From: JASFQI01 sp050115555
Lineage (GTDB): Bacteria > Desulfobacterota > DSM-4660 > Desulfatiglandales > HGW-15
NCBI GenBank assembly: GCA_050115555.1
Contig: JASFQI010000099.1
Location: 1 to 14,644 of the forward strand
DNA length: 14,644 nt
Direction of reading: 5' to 3'
Under the pieces are notes generated by a model. It saw only the letters and a program-made list of their open reading frames with translations. It was not told where the DNA came from and did no database searches. Of the stretch, positions 7,279 to 14,045 are shown in pieces. Both the position numbers and the translations under genes were made by a program. Position 1 is the stretch's first letter; each line of letters opens with the position of its first letter.

Positions 7279-7523
7279 GAGGCAGTGTCCTTTCTATCTC
7301 GATCCAGGAGGAGGGTTTCCAGGGCCTCCACCCGCGATTCCATTCGGTTGAGTCCTTCGTAGATCTCCTGAATGACCCGGGCCTCCTCGGCTTCCGATCG
7401 CCGGCCCTTGGGGGAGATCCCTCCCTTGACGATTTTGATGGCAATGAGAATGGTGCTTCCGATAATCGCCAAGGCGAGAACGGTCCCACCGAAGATGATG
7501 GAGAGAATCATAGCGCCGTGCAT
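7275..7523 (-). CDS. pspB: Phage shock protein B (PspB)-like membrane protein
   Basis: This is an 82-residue protein with one N-terminal membrane segment (about 4-29, ILSIIFGGTVLALAIIGSTI) followed by a basic stretch and an amphipathic coiled coil ending in RMESRVEALETLLLDRDR. The ending matches the RIQALESILD signature of E. coli PspB. PspB partners PspC in relieving PspA inhibition of PspF (known). The ATG at 7523 on the minus strand is preceded by CTGGAG with a 7-base spacer, so it is preferred to the internal ATG four codons later. It is separated from pspA by 131 bases with no gene and no clear terminator, and overlaps pspC by four bases. Size, membrane topology, coiled coil and position between pspA and pspC all agree. 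Confidence 0.87.
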   Translation of the reverse strand: MHGAMILSIIFGGTVLALAIIGSTILIAIKIVKGGISPKGRRSEAEEARVIQEIYEGLNRMESRVEALETLLLDRDRKDTAS

Positions 7524-7654
7524 GTTCGTGCTCCAGGAATATCGGGTGAATGAATACGCCTTTCATTGGATGCTCTTTTATACCACCCGAATGTGTATCG
7601 CGAAAAGCCCATTTCCACGTCATTGTCTCCGTCTATCCAGTCCCTCTGAGGGAA

Positions 7655-8338
7655 TCAGGCGTTTGAGGACGGTTCGGAGTCCTTGGCAAGGGTGTCTTTC
7701 AGGGCTTGAAGCTCCCGCTCGATGTCCTCGTCTACGGACAGGGTGCGAAACTCCCGCTCAAGGGATTCGCTTCGACCGAAGTTCACCAGATCGGCCTCGG
7801 CCTCCATCCGGTCGATACGCTGCTCAAAGGCCTCGAAACGGCGTACCGCGTCCGTGCTGTCCGCTCGCCGAATTTCCCGTTGGGCTTCTTTCTTACGGTT
7901 GGCGTGCACGTGACGCTGGACGAGCACCCGCTGTTTTTCACGCGCTGTGTTCAGGCGATCCTCGAGTTGTCGAATGTCCTCCTGGTACTGATCGGTCAGT
8001 GCCCGACACTCGGCAAGATCCTTTTCCAACGCCGCAACACGCTCACTGTAAAGTCGCCTTTCGTTGAGCGCTTCACGGGCAAGGTCGTCCCGGCCCTTCT
8101 GAACGGCCAGGGCCGCACGATCGCTCCACTTGTCCCCCCGATCCTGGGCCTCTTCGAGGAGCCGTTCCACTTTTTTTCCCTCGGCCATGGCCCCGGCACA
8201 CGAGGCCTTGAGCTCGACCAGCGTGTCCTCCATCTCACGGATCATCAGCCGGATCAGCTTCTCCGGGTCCTCGGCGCGGTCGAGCATGGCGTTCATGTTG
8301 GCGCTGATGATGTCTCGAAACCTGGTAAAAATGCCCAT
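7655..8338 (-). CDS. pspA: Phage shock protein A (PspA/IM30 family)
   Basis: This is the central effector of the Psp response. It binds stressed inner membrane as large oligomers and, in unstressed cells, inhibits the activator PspF (known for E. coli). It has 227 residues (E. coli 222). It begins MGIFTRFRDIISANMNAMLDRAEDPEKLIR, the family's amphipathic membrane-binding helix followed by the conserved DPEKLI element. Almost the rest, about 25-185, is continuous heptad-like coiled coil rich in Glu, Arg and Ala. The tail (LSVDEDIERELQALK) is the usual acidic C-terminus. No long extension of the Vipp1 type is present, so PspA is the better name. A perfect AGGAGG precedes the ATG with a 7-base spacer. 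Transcription is expected from the sigma-54 promoter at 8402-8418, about 65 bases upstream of the start codon. Confidence 0.96.
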   Translation of the reverse strand: MGIFTRFRDIISANMNAMLDRAEDPEKLIRLMIREMEDTLVELKASCAGAMAEGKKVERLLEEAQDRGDKWSDRAALAVQKGRDDLAREALNERRLYSERVAALEKDLAECRALTDQYQEDIRQLEDRLNTAREKQRVLVQRHVHANRKKEAQREIRRADSTDAVRRFEAFEQRIDRMEAEADLVNFGRSESLEREFRTLSVDEDIERELQALKDTLAKDSEPSSNA

Positions 8339-8401
8339 GGTACTGCCTCCTGTTTGAGATCGTGGTTTCCATGCATATCGGATGGTTTCGTCTTTCCCTT
8401 T

Positions 8402-8418
8402 CGCAGGAACCGTGCCGA
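8402..8418 (-). promoter_or_regulatory. Sigma-54 (-24/-12) promoter of pspA
   Basis: Read on the minus strand the sequence is TCGGCACGGTTCCTGCG. The invariant GG (8416-8415) and GC (8404-8403) are separated by exactly ten bases, and GGCACG matches the -24 consensus TGGCACG except for its first base. The -12 element is CTGC where the consensus is TTGC. The site lies in the right orientation between pspA and the divergent gene for its sigma-54 activator, which supports the call strongly. The predicted transcription start is near 8391. Confidence 0.8.
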
Positions 8419-8464
8419 AGGTTTCATTGACGAAAAGTCCTCGAAATACAGGGGAAAATGGAGA

Positions 8465-8493
8465 TTGACAGCCTGTGAGGCCTGTGGTAAAAA
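8465..8493 (+). promoter_or_regulatory. Probable sigma-70 promoter of pspF
   Basis: A perfect TTGACA (8465-8470) and TAAAAA (8488-8493, four of six matches) are separated by 17 bp. The predicted start near 8500 falls inside the TACTA/TAGTA repeat array, which fits repression by whatever protein binds there. Confidence 0.45.
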
Positions 8494-8494
8494 A

Positions 8495-8519
8495 TACTAA
8501 TCAATAGTATAAATTACTA
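8495..8519. promoter_or_regulatory. Phased TACTA/TAGTA repeats, candidate PspF binding sites
   Basis: TACTA (8495-8499), TAGTA (8505-8509) and TACTA (8515-8519) alternate in orientation with exact 10-bp spacing, giving two overlapping dyads on one face of the helix in an otherwise AT-rich patch. Their centre is about 100 bp upstream of the pspA -12 element, a typical enhancer distance for sigma-54 activators, and they sit 13-37 bp before the pspF start codon. In E. coli PspF binds enhancers between pspF and pspA, and this binding also represses pspF (known). Assigning these repeats to PspF is an inference. Confidence 0.5.
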
Positions 8520-8531
8520 TATTGAAGCAAA

Positions 8532-9614
8532 ATGGACCATATTCCTCCAAGTGCCCTGAATCGTTCGAGCCATGCGACCGCTTCCCCCTCCAGACTTCCC
8601 GAGGCCATTGGCCAGTCCGAGGCCTTTCTTGCCTTTCGGGAGCGACTGTCCCGTGTGGCGCCCATTGATCGCCCGGTCCTGCTCGTGGGGGAACGCGGAA
8701 CGGGAAAGGAGCTGGCCGCGGCCCGGCTTCACTACCTTTCCAGACGATGGAAGGGGACGTTCGTGGCCCTCAACTGTGCGGCCCTGGCCCCCACCCTCAT
8801 CGAGTCCGAGCTCTTCGGGTATGAAAAGGGGGCGTTCACCGGTGCCACCCAACGCCGCACAGGGCGATTCGAGGCAGCGGACGGGGGGACCCTGTTCCTG
8901 GACGAGATCGGCTCCATTCCCATGGAGGTACAGGAAAAGATCCTTCGTGTCGTGGAGTACGGGGGTTTCGAGCGGGTGGGAAGCTCGAGGGGCGTCGAGG
9001 TGGATGTGCGCATCATCGGGGCCACAAATGCCGATCTTCCCGCCATGACCGAAAAAGGGACCTTCAAGCGGGATTTGCTCGACCGGCTTTCGTTCGAGGT
9101 CTTGCTCCTGCCCCCGCTTCGTGAGCGGCAGGAGGACATTCGTGTCCTGGCCGAGCACTTTGCCGCCCGCATGGCCTTTGAGCTTGAGTGGCAGGACGTG
9201 CCTCGATTCAGCCGGGACGCCCTGAGCGAACTCGAGCAGTATCCATGGCCCGGAAATGTTCGCGAGCTTAAAAACGTCGTGGAACGGGCCGTCTATCGCT
9301 CCGATGGGCCCAAGATCACAGGGGTCGTGTTTGACCCGTTTCCGCAGGCGCAACCAGGAACGCCTATTCGAGGAATGCCCGCTCCTCCCGAATGCCCATC
9401 CGGGGAAGAGACACAGGAGTCCATGACCGGTCTCATGGAACAACCCCTCAAGGAGTCCGTTCGAGCCCTGGAAATTCTTCGCATTCGCCGTGCCCTGGAG
9501 CAGACCCAATACCGCCAGAAGCATGCGGCCCGCCTCCTGGGGCTGACCTATCATCAGTTCCGGGGGCTCCTCCGAAAGCATCACGACGCCCTGAAGACCG
9601 AGGGGAACGCCTGA
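8532..9614 (+). CDS. pspF: PspF, sigma-54-dependent activator of the psp operon
   Basis: This is a bacterial enhancer-binding protein that remodels sigma-54 RNA polymerase at the pspA promoter. It has 360 residues (E. coli 325). Like E. coli PspF it lacks an N-terminal receiver or sensor domain, so regulation should come from PspA binding. The AAA+ core shows Walker A GERGTGKE (53-60), the sigma-54-contacting GAFTGA loop (100-105), Walker B GGTLFLDE (118-125), sensor I ATNADLP (164-170), LLDRL with a probable arginine finger (Arg185), and the PWPGNVRELKN segment near 238-248. A low-complexity linker (about 272-310) leads to a Fis-type helix-turn-helix (about 326-350, HAARLLGLTYHQFRGLL) that is nearly the same as in E. 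coli PspF. At the position of E. coli Arg162 there is Lys179 followed by Arg180. The ATG has only a weak GAAG upstream. Confidence 0.95.
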   Translation: MDHIPPSALNRSSHATASPSRLPEAIGQSEAFLAFRERLSRVAPIDRPVLLVGERGTGKELAAARLHYLSRRWKGTFVALNCAALAPTLIESELFGYEKGAFTGATQRRTGRFEAADGGTLFLDEIGSIPMEVQEKILRVVEYGGFERVGSSRGVEVDVRIIGATNADLPAMTEKGTFKRDLLDRLSFEVLLLPPLRERQEDIRVLAEHFAARMAFELEWQDVPRFSRDALSELEQYPWPGNVRELKNVVERAVYRSDGPKITGVVFDPFPQAQPGTPIRGMPAPPECPSGEETQESMTGLMEQPLKESVRALEILRIRRALEQTQYRQKHAARLLGLTYHQFRGLLRKHHDALKTEGNA

Positions 9615-9749
9615 TTCCCTGATATATTGCACCTCCCCATGGCATGAACGAAGAGCAGGGCATGATCTCTCATGCCAGGCGTAAAATCGATTTGAATGGA
9701 GGTCAACGCTTCCGGACAGCCGAGCGGTTCAAAGAGGCGGTTTCCGCCC
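9615..9749 (+). other. pspF-fmdE intergenic, upstream half
   Basis: No gene is seen here. A perfect 6-bp dyad GGCATG-ATCTCT-CATGCC (9659-9676) and GGCGG-TTT-CCGCC (9736-9748) are present, neither followed by a T-run, so no clean terminator for pspF is visible here. Confidence 0.4.
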
Positions 9750-9778
9750 TTGACATTCGAGGAAGGGGTGGATATGTA
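9750..9778 (+). promoter_or_regulatory. Possible sigma-70 promoter of the FmdE-transporter operon
   Basis: A perfect TTGACA (9750-9755) is followed after 17 bp by TATGTA (9773-9778). The -10 is weak (three of six), but the spacing is ideal. The predicted start near 9785 would produce a leader of about 128 nt that begins directly at the hairpin 9788-9804. Confidence 0.4.
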
Positions 9779-9787
9779 TCGTTTATT

Positions 9788-9804
9788 GGCGGCACGAAGC
9801 CGCC
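9788..9804 (+). other. 5' hairpin of the FmdE leader
   Basis: GGCGGC (9788-9793), loop ACGAA, GCCGCC (9799-9804) form a perfect 6-bp stem. TTTTT follows only at 9813-9817, eight bases away, so it is a weak terminator candidate for pspF and a better candidate for a structured leader element. GCCGCC can alternatively pair with GGCGGT at 9852-9857. Confidence 0.4.
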
Positions 9805-9841
9805 TGAATTCGTTTTTCCTGTCCATTTCATCGTGAACCGA

Positions 9842-9900
9842 AAGCCACGAAGGCGGTGCTCCTTGATCACAAGGAGAAGTCATTCGTGGTTTCTTTTTTT
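9842..9900 (+). terminator. Terminator-like structure just before the FmdE start (candidate attenuator)
   Basis: AAGCCACGAA (9842-9851) pairs with TTCGTGGTTT (9883-9892), ten pairs with one G-T, and is followed by C and seven T (9894-9900). Nested inside is a perfect 7-bp hairpin CTCCTTG-ATCA-CAAGGAG (9859-9876). The T-run ends immediately before the ribosome binding site GGGGGGAG of the FmdE gene. GCTCC (9858-9862) could alternatively pair with GGAGC (9905-9909), covering that site. The geometry is that of a transcription terminator or attenuator in a leader, but the stem has a large interior loop, so efficiency is uncertain. Confidence 0.45.
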
Positions 9901-9912
9901 GGGGGGAGCATC

Positions 9913-10527
9913 ATGAATGAAAGCCAAGGGAAGGCCCCTGACGATTTCAACCGATGCGCGGACTTTCACGGGCATGTCTGCCCGGGGCTGGCGATCGGAT
10001 ACCGTGCGGCAAAGGCCGGTTTGGCGTGGCTTCAGGAGCACCGGGCCCCTGACGAGGAACTCGTGGCCCTGGTGGAGACGGACGCCTGCGGTGTGGACGC
10101 CGTGCAGGTGCTGACCGGGTGTACCTTCGGCAAAGGCAACCTCGTGTACAAGGACTATGGAAAGCAGGTGTATACCTTTCTGGGACGCCGAACCGGCAAG
10201 GGCGTGCGCGTGGCCTTGAAGGACGGAGCCGTCGAGATGAGCGATGCGCATCGCAATCTGATGCAGAAGATCAGGGAGGACACGGCTACCGAGGCCGAGA
10301 GGGAGACCTTCTGGGCGAACCATCGGAAAGCCTCCTATGACGTGCTCGAGAAACCCCTGGAGGACCTGTTCACCGTGCAGGCCTCGGACACGCGTCTTCC
10401 GGGCAAGGCGAAGATCGAGCCCTCGGTGCTTTGCTCCGTATGCGGGGAACCCACCATGCGCTCCAAGATGGTGGAGGTATCCGGCCGCAACCTGTGCAGG
10501 GAATGTGCGGAAAAGGCCCGGGGATGA
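9913..10527 (+). CDS. FmdE-family protein with C-terminal zinc finger
   Basis: This 204-residue protein belongs to the FmdE family, named after a gene linked to molybdenum formylmethanofuran dehydrogenase in methanogens but widespread in anaerobes that lack it. The exact biochemical role is unknown to me. The hallmark HGHVCPG (19-25) is followed by ETDACGVDAVQVLTGCTFGK and a GNLVYKDYGK segment, a set of conserved His and Cys residues that suggests metal or cofactor handling. A zinc ribbon lies at the C-terminus: Cys174, Cys177, Cys195 and Cys198 in a CxxC-x17-CxxC pattern. The ATG at 9913 is chosen over the upstream in-frame ATG at 9856 because a GGGGGGAG Shine-Dalgarno sits five bases before it and the upstream codons fall in the structured leader. 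It is 57 bases before the solute-binding protein and probably heads that operon. Confidence 0.88.
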   Translation: MNESQGKAPDDFNRCADFHGHVCPGLAIGYRAAKAGLAWLQEHRAPDEELVALVETDACGVDAVQVLTGCTFGKGNLVYKDYGKQVYTFLGRRTGKGVRVALKDGAVEMSDAHRNLMQKIREDTATEAERETFWANHRKASYDVLEKPLEDLFTVQASDTRLPGKAKIEPSVLCSVCGEPTMRSKMVEVSGRNLCRECAEKARG

Positions 10528-10573
10528 GAAATGACGAAAGGAAAGACAAGGACTAAATTCCGGGCGGTGGCCC

Positions 10574-10582
10574 AGGAGGAGG
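10574..10582 (+). promoter_or_regulatory. Ribosome binding site that fixes the solute-binding protein start
   Basis: AGGAGGAGG lies just upstream of the ATG at 10585. The earlier in-frame ATG at 10531 has no comparable site and would place 18 charged residues before the signal peptide. Confidence 0.8.
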
Positions 10583-10584
10583 AT

Positions 10585-12189
10585 ATGAGAAAGGGAGGAT
10601 GTGGAAAAGCTGCGGCGGGGATCCTGGTCTGCCTGCTGCTTCTGATTGGGACGTGCGGGATCCCGAAAGACCTTTCGGCCGCAGATCGCATTCCGGAAAT
10701 CCGCATTGCCGACGGCAAGGGCGACTGGGGGTATCCCAACCCCTACCGTCATTACCCTCGGGGCCCAGGGTACATCCGAATGAGCTGGGTTTTCGAGTCC
10801 CTGGTTTGGAAGGACCAGAACGGGTTCGTGCCGGGCCTGGCCACGGCCTGGCGCTATGACTCTGCATCCAGAAGCTTTCTTTTCGAGCTTCAGGACGGCG
10901 TGCGATGGCACGACGGGGAGCCCTTTGGACCGGAAGACGTGGTGTTCACAATCGAGTATTTCCGGAAGCATCCGTACGCCTGGGTATCCATGGAGAGTCT
11001 GGCCGGAGCGGAAAAGACCGGGCCGCACCAGGTGACGATTCGGCTCAAAAAGCCGGATGCCTCGTTTCTGACGTACGTGGGCGCCACCATGCCGATCCTG
11101 CCCGCGCACATCTGGAAGATCGTGGAGGATCCCAAGGCGTTCAACGAGCCCGAGGCTTTCATCGGGACGGGCCCTTACCGGTTCGTGGAGTTCCATAAAG
11201 CCAAGGGGACGTACCTGTACAAGGCCTTTGACGGGTACTACCGGGGGCAACCGCGCGCTGAGAAACTCATCTACCTCAAGGCGGGCAATCCCCTGATGAC
11301 GCTTCTGAGCGGAAAAGCCGATCTGGTGAATATCAAGCCGGACATGGCCGAACCCCTGAAGGTCAAAGGCATGAAGGTCCTGGAGAACCCCCGGGGGTGG
11401 AACAAAAAGCTCATGATCAATCACCGCAAGGCCCCTTTGTCGGACAAGCGTTTCCGCCAGGCCCTTGCCCACGCCATTGATCAGCAGGCCATCGTGAACA
11501 AGGCTCACCGGGGCTTCGGAAGCCCTGCCTCCTTCGGCCTGGTCTCCCCGGATCACCCCTTCTACAACCCGGACACCCCCACGTACGCCCCGGACCCGGC
11601 TCGAGCCCGGGAGATCTTTGCATCCCTGGGGTATGAGGAGGACGACAAAGGCTATTTTCAGAAAGACGGGGAACCGCTTCGACTCGAGCTCCTGGCGTCG
11701 AACATCACCGTGGCCGGGGAGAGCGTGTCGGACCGGGACGGTGAAGTCATGAAGCAGCAGCTCGAAGCGGCCGGAATTCGAGTGGATCTGGTTCACCTGG
11801 AGCAGGCCACCACAGACGCTAGGGTCTTGAACTGGGAGTTCGATCTGGCTATTTCCGGGCACGGGGGGCTTCTGGGCGATGCGCGGGTCCTGAATCGGAT
11901 GATTCACCCGGAAAAGACCGGGTCCGTGAACTCGGCCCGGTTCGGTGCCAATGCGGAGCTTCTGAAGCTGCTGGAAGCCCAGGTGCGGGAGATGGATACG
12001 GACAAACGCCGGGAGCTGGTCTACCGAATTCAGGTCCTTTACGCTCAGGAGCTCCCGGCGATTTCCCTCTACTACCCGGCCTCCATGGCCGCGTACAACC
12101 CCGAAAAGGGGGTGGAATGGTTCTACACGCACGGCGGGATCGCCCTGGGAATTCCAATCCCTCAGAACAAGCTTTCGCTGATTCGCTGA
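10585..12189 (+). CDS. Periplasmic solute-binding protein of a peptide/nickel-type (family 5) ABC importer
   Basis: The 534-residue secreted protein captures the substrate for the permeases encoded next. Its signal peptide is MRKGG, a hydrophobic core AAGILVCLLLLIGTCGI (about 9-26) and a likely cleavage after SAA at 33. The cysteine in the core is not in a good lipobox, so a soluble rather than lipid-anchored form is favoured. The mature part has family 5 features: ESLVWKDQNGFVPGLATAW, the WHDGEPFGPEDVVFTIEY block, TGPYRFVEFH, PLSDKRFRQALAHAID, and a C-terminal ELPAISLYYPASMAAYNP. The substrate cannot be read from the sequence. The family carries peptides, nickel and metallophores, among others. 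The neighbouring FmdE gene hints at a metal or cofactor-related ligand, which is an inference. A 25-base gap separates it from the first permease. Confidence 0.9.
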   Translation: MRKGGCGKAAAGILVCLLLLIGTCGIPKDLSAADRIPEIRIADGKGDWGYPNPYRHYPRGPGYIRMSWVFESLVWKDQNGFVPGLATAWRYDSASRSFLFELQDGVRWHDGEPFGPEDVVFTIEYFRKHPYAWVSMESLAGAEKTGPHQVTIRLKKPDASFLTYVGATMPILPAHIWKIVEDPKAFNEPEAFIGTGPYRFVEFHKAKGTYLYKAFDGYYRGQPRAEKLIYLKAGNPLMTLLSGKADLVNIKPDMAEPLKVKGMKVLENPRGWNKKLMINHRKAPLSDKRFRQALAHAIDQQAIVNKAHRGFGSPASFGLVSPDHPFYNPDTPTYAPDPARAREIFASLGYEEDDKGYFQKDGEPLRLELLASNITVAGESVSDRDGEVMKQQLEAAGIRVDLVHLEQATTDARVLNWEFDLAISGHGGLLGDARVLNRMIHPEKTGSVNSARFGANAELLKLLEAQVREMDTDKRRELVYRIQVLYAQELPAISLYYPASMAAYNPEKGVEWFYTHGGIALGIPIPQNKLSLIR

Positions 12190-12214
12190 CACACTGGGGA
12201 GGCAGGAGCACGAC

Positions 12215-13207
12215 ATGAAGGCGACCGGGGGTCGGGAGATGACAGGAAAGAGGCGAGGCGTGGGGACGGTCATTTCCTTCGCTTTGGCCGCCCTCGTCAT
12301 GATCTACCTGAGCTATCAGGTGCCGCGGCTTCTTCCCGGCGACTTTGTCACGGCCATGTATGCGAGCTCCCAGGTGACCCTGACCGCAGAGGAGGCCGCA
12401 GATCTTCGGGCCTACTATGCACAGGAGGGCGGATTTGGGGGGTACCTCGCACGGGTGTTGACTCTGGATTGGGGGTACTCCTATGCCTTTCTGACCCCGG
12501 TCTCCGAGCTATTCTTCGAGGCCCTTCCCTGGACCCTGCTTCTTCTGGGGACGGCCCACCTCCTGTCCATGGCCGCTGGGTTTGTCGGCGGCGTGGAGGC
12601 CGCCTGGAGGCATGGCCGGGTTGCGGAAAAGGGCCTGGTGGGGGGGATGACTCTCCTGGAGGGCATGCCCGAGATCAGCACGGGAGTGATCCTCCTGTTC
12701 GTGTTTGCCCTGAACCTGAACTGGTTCCCGGCCGTGGGAGCGGAGACCGCCTATGCAGACCTGGGGGGGATCGATCGGCTCGGAAACATCCTTCACCACC
12801 TGGCGCTGCCCCTGACGACCCTGATCCTGGCCTATGTCCCGGGGAACTTCCTTCTCACCCGGAACAGCATGATCCTGGTGCTTCGCGCCCCATTTATTCA
12901 GACCGCCAGGGCCAAGGGACTGTCCCCCATCCGAATCCGATATGCCCATGCGGCCCGAAACGCCCTGCTGCCCCTGGCCACACGGTTCGGGCTCCGTCTG
13001 GCATTCATGATCACGGGCGCCCTGGTCATCGAACGGATATACGCCTACCCCGGCCTGGGGACTCTTCTGTTCAATGCGATTCAGGCCCGTGACCTGCCCG
13101 TGATTCAATCCGTGGTGCTGATGTCGTCCATCGGGGTACTGGGTGTCATCCTGTGCCTCGAGGCCGCGTATCGCCTCATCGACCCGAGGATCCGGAATGC
13201 ACATTGA
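12215..13207 (+). CDS. ABC importer permease, DppB/NikB type
   Basis: This 330-residue inner-membrane protein has about six membrane segments (roughly 17-37, 104-126, 154-170, 193-217, 257-275 and 298-319). A periplasmic region between the first two begins with LLPGDFV, equivalent to the RLAPGDP element of DppB/NikB. The cytoplasmic coupling (EAA) loop is QTARAKGLSPIRIRYAHAAR (229-248), the site that docks on the ATPase. The C-terminal IERIYAYPGLGTLLFNAI (272-289) is also a family hallmark. Two good Shine-Dalgarno stretches (GGGGAGG at 12196, AGGAG at 12204) precede the ATG. An alternative ATG eight codons later is possible. The gene overlaps the next permease by 11 bases, so the pair is translated together and should form a heterodimer. 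Confidence 0.92.
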   Translation: MKATGGREMTGKRRGVGTVISFALAALVMIYLSYQVPRLLPGDFVTAMYASSQVTLTAEEAADLRAYYAQEGGFGGYLARVLTLDWGYSYAFLTPVSELFFEALPWTLLLLGTAHLLSMAAGFVGGVEAAWRHGRVAEKGLVGGMTLLEGMPEISTGVILLFVFALNLNWFPAVGAETAYADLGGIDRLGNILHHLALPLTTLILAYVPGNFLLTRNSMILVLRAPFIQTARAKGLSPIRIRYAHAARNALLPLATRFGLRLAFMITGALVIERIYAYPGLGTLLFNAIQARDLPVIQSVVLMSSIGVLGVILCLEAAYRLIDPRIRNAH

Positions 13208-14045
13208 CCGAAAAGAGGTGCTTCGGGATCCGTGGTTCGTGGTCGGGCTCTGCCTGGCCGTGGCATTCGGCTTCGTAGCGCTCCTAGGCCCCACGCTGGC
13301 TCCCTACGACCCGTGGAACATGGGATTCGAGCCCATTGCACCGCCCGACGCTCGGCATCTCCTCGGCGTGAACGACGGGGGTCAGGATATTTTCTCGGAA
13401 CTCCTCCATGCGGTGCGAAACACGGTTGCATTCGGGCTCCTGAGCGGGCTCACGGCCCTTGGGCTGGGTGTGGTCGTGGGACTTGCCGCCGGGTGGTATG
13501 GTGGGCCGGTGGACGCTTTCCTTATGCGCCTGGCCGATGTGCTCCTGGCCGTTCCGGCCGTGATGGTTTTGATCCTTGCGGCTGCCCTGTTTCGTCCCGA
13601 GCCCTGGGTGCTGGCTTTGCTCCTGGCGGTCTTTGCGTGGCCCACCATCAGCAAGACCATCCGCGCCCAGACCCTGAGCCTGCGAACGAGCCTGCACGTG
13701 AAGGCCGCTGTACGCATGGGCGCGAGCGGGCGATATATCCTCCGGCGCCACCTCTTGCCCGAGATGTTTCCCCTCTACCTCATCGGGTTTGCAGCCAAGG
13801 CCCGCATGGCCATGTTCATGGAAGCCTCATTGGCCTTCCTGGGCCTGTTCGACCCGAGCCGAAAGTCACTGGGCATGATGATCAGCTACGCCCTCAAGTT
13901 CTACTACATGGATATCTGGTGGCACTGGCTGATGCCGCCGGTGCTCTGCCTCTCCCTGCTCATCATGGGGGTGACCTTTCTGGCCGTAGGCCTGGAAAAG
14001 GTCCTGGACCCCAGGCTTCGCACCGTGACGGGGGAACCGGTATGA
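13197..14045 (+). CDS. ABC importer permease, DppC/NikC type
   Basis: This is the second membrane subunit of the importer, 282 residues. After a short cytoplasmic N-terminus and a membrane segment (about 13-33) comes the DppC/NikC-type region LLGVNDGGQDIFSELLHAVR (55-74). Most homologues have LLGTDELGRDVLSRLL here, so Gly-Gln replaces Gly-Arg, a sign of a divergent subgroup. Further membrane segments are near 76-100, 112-132, 136-150, 191-215 and 246-266. The coupling loop is KAAVRMGASGRYILRRHLLP (169-188). The ATG at 13197 was chosen over the GTG at 13143 because GAGGA lies six bases upstream and the extra 18 residues would only extend into the preceding gene. Its stop overlaps the ATPase start in an ATGA at 14042-14045. 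Confidence 0.92.
   Translation: MHIDRKEVLRDPWFVVGLCLAVAFGFVALLGPTLAPYDPWNMGFEPIAPPDARHLLGVNDGGQDIFSELLHAVRNTVAFGLLSGLTALGLGVVVGLAAGWYGGPVDAFLMRLADVLLAVPAVMVLILAAALFRPEPWVLALLLAVFAWPTISKTIRAQTLSLRTSLHVKAAVRMGASGRYILRRHLLPEMFPLYLIGFAAKARMAMFMEASLAFLGLFDPSRKSLGMMISYALKFYYMDIWWHWLMPPVLCLSLLIMGVTFLAVGLEKVLDPRLRTVTGEPV

Noticed and set aside
7294..7623. 109-codon minus-strand frame between pspA and pspB
   Set aside because: It overlaps pspB in another frame. The pspB frame has the membrane segment and coiled coil expected, while this one does not.
8517..9632. 371-codon open frame on the minus strand
   Set aside because: It mirrors pspF almost end to end and is a shadow of it.
9880..12300. 806-codon open frame on the minus strand
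   Set aside because: It runs antisense to the FmdE gene and the solute-binding protein, both of which have clear family motifs, signal peptide and ribosome binding sites. The antisense translation has no recognisable domain and reflects high GC at third codon positions.
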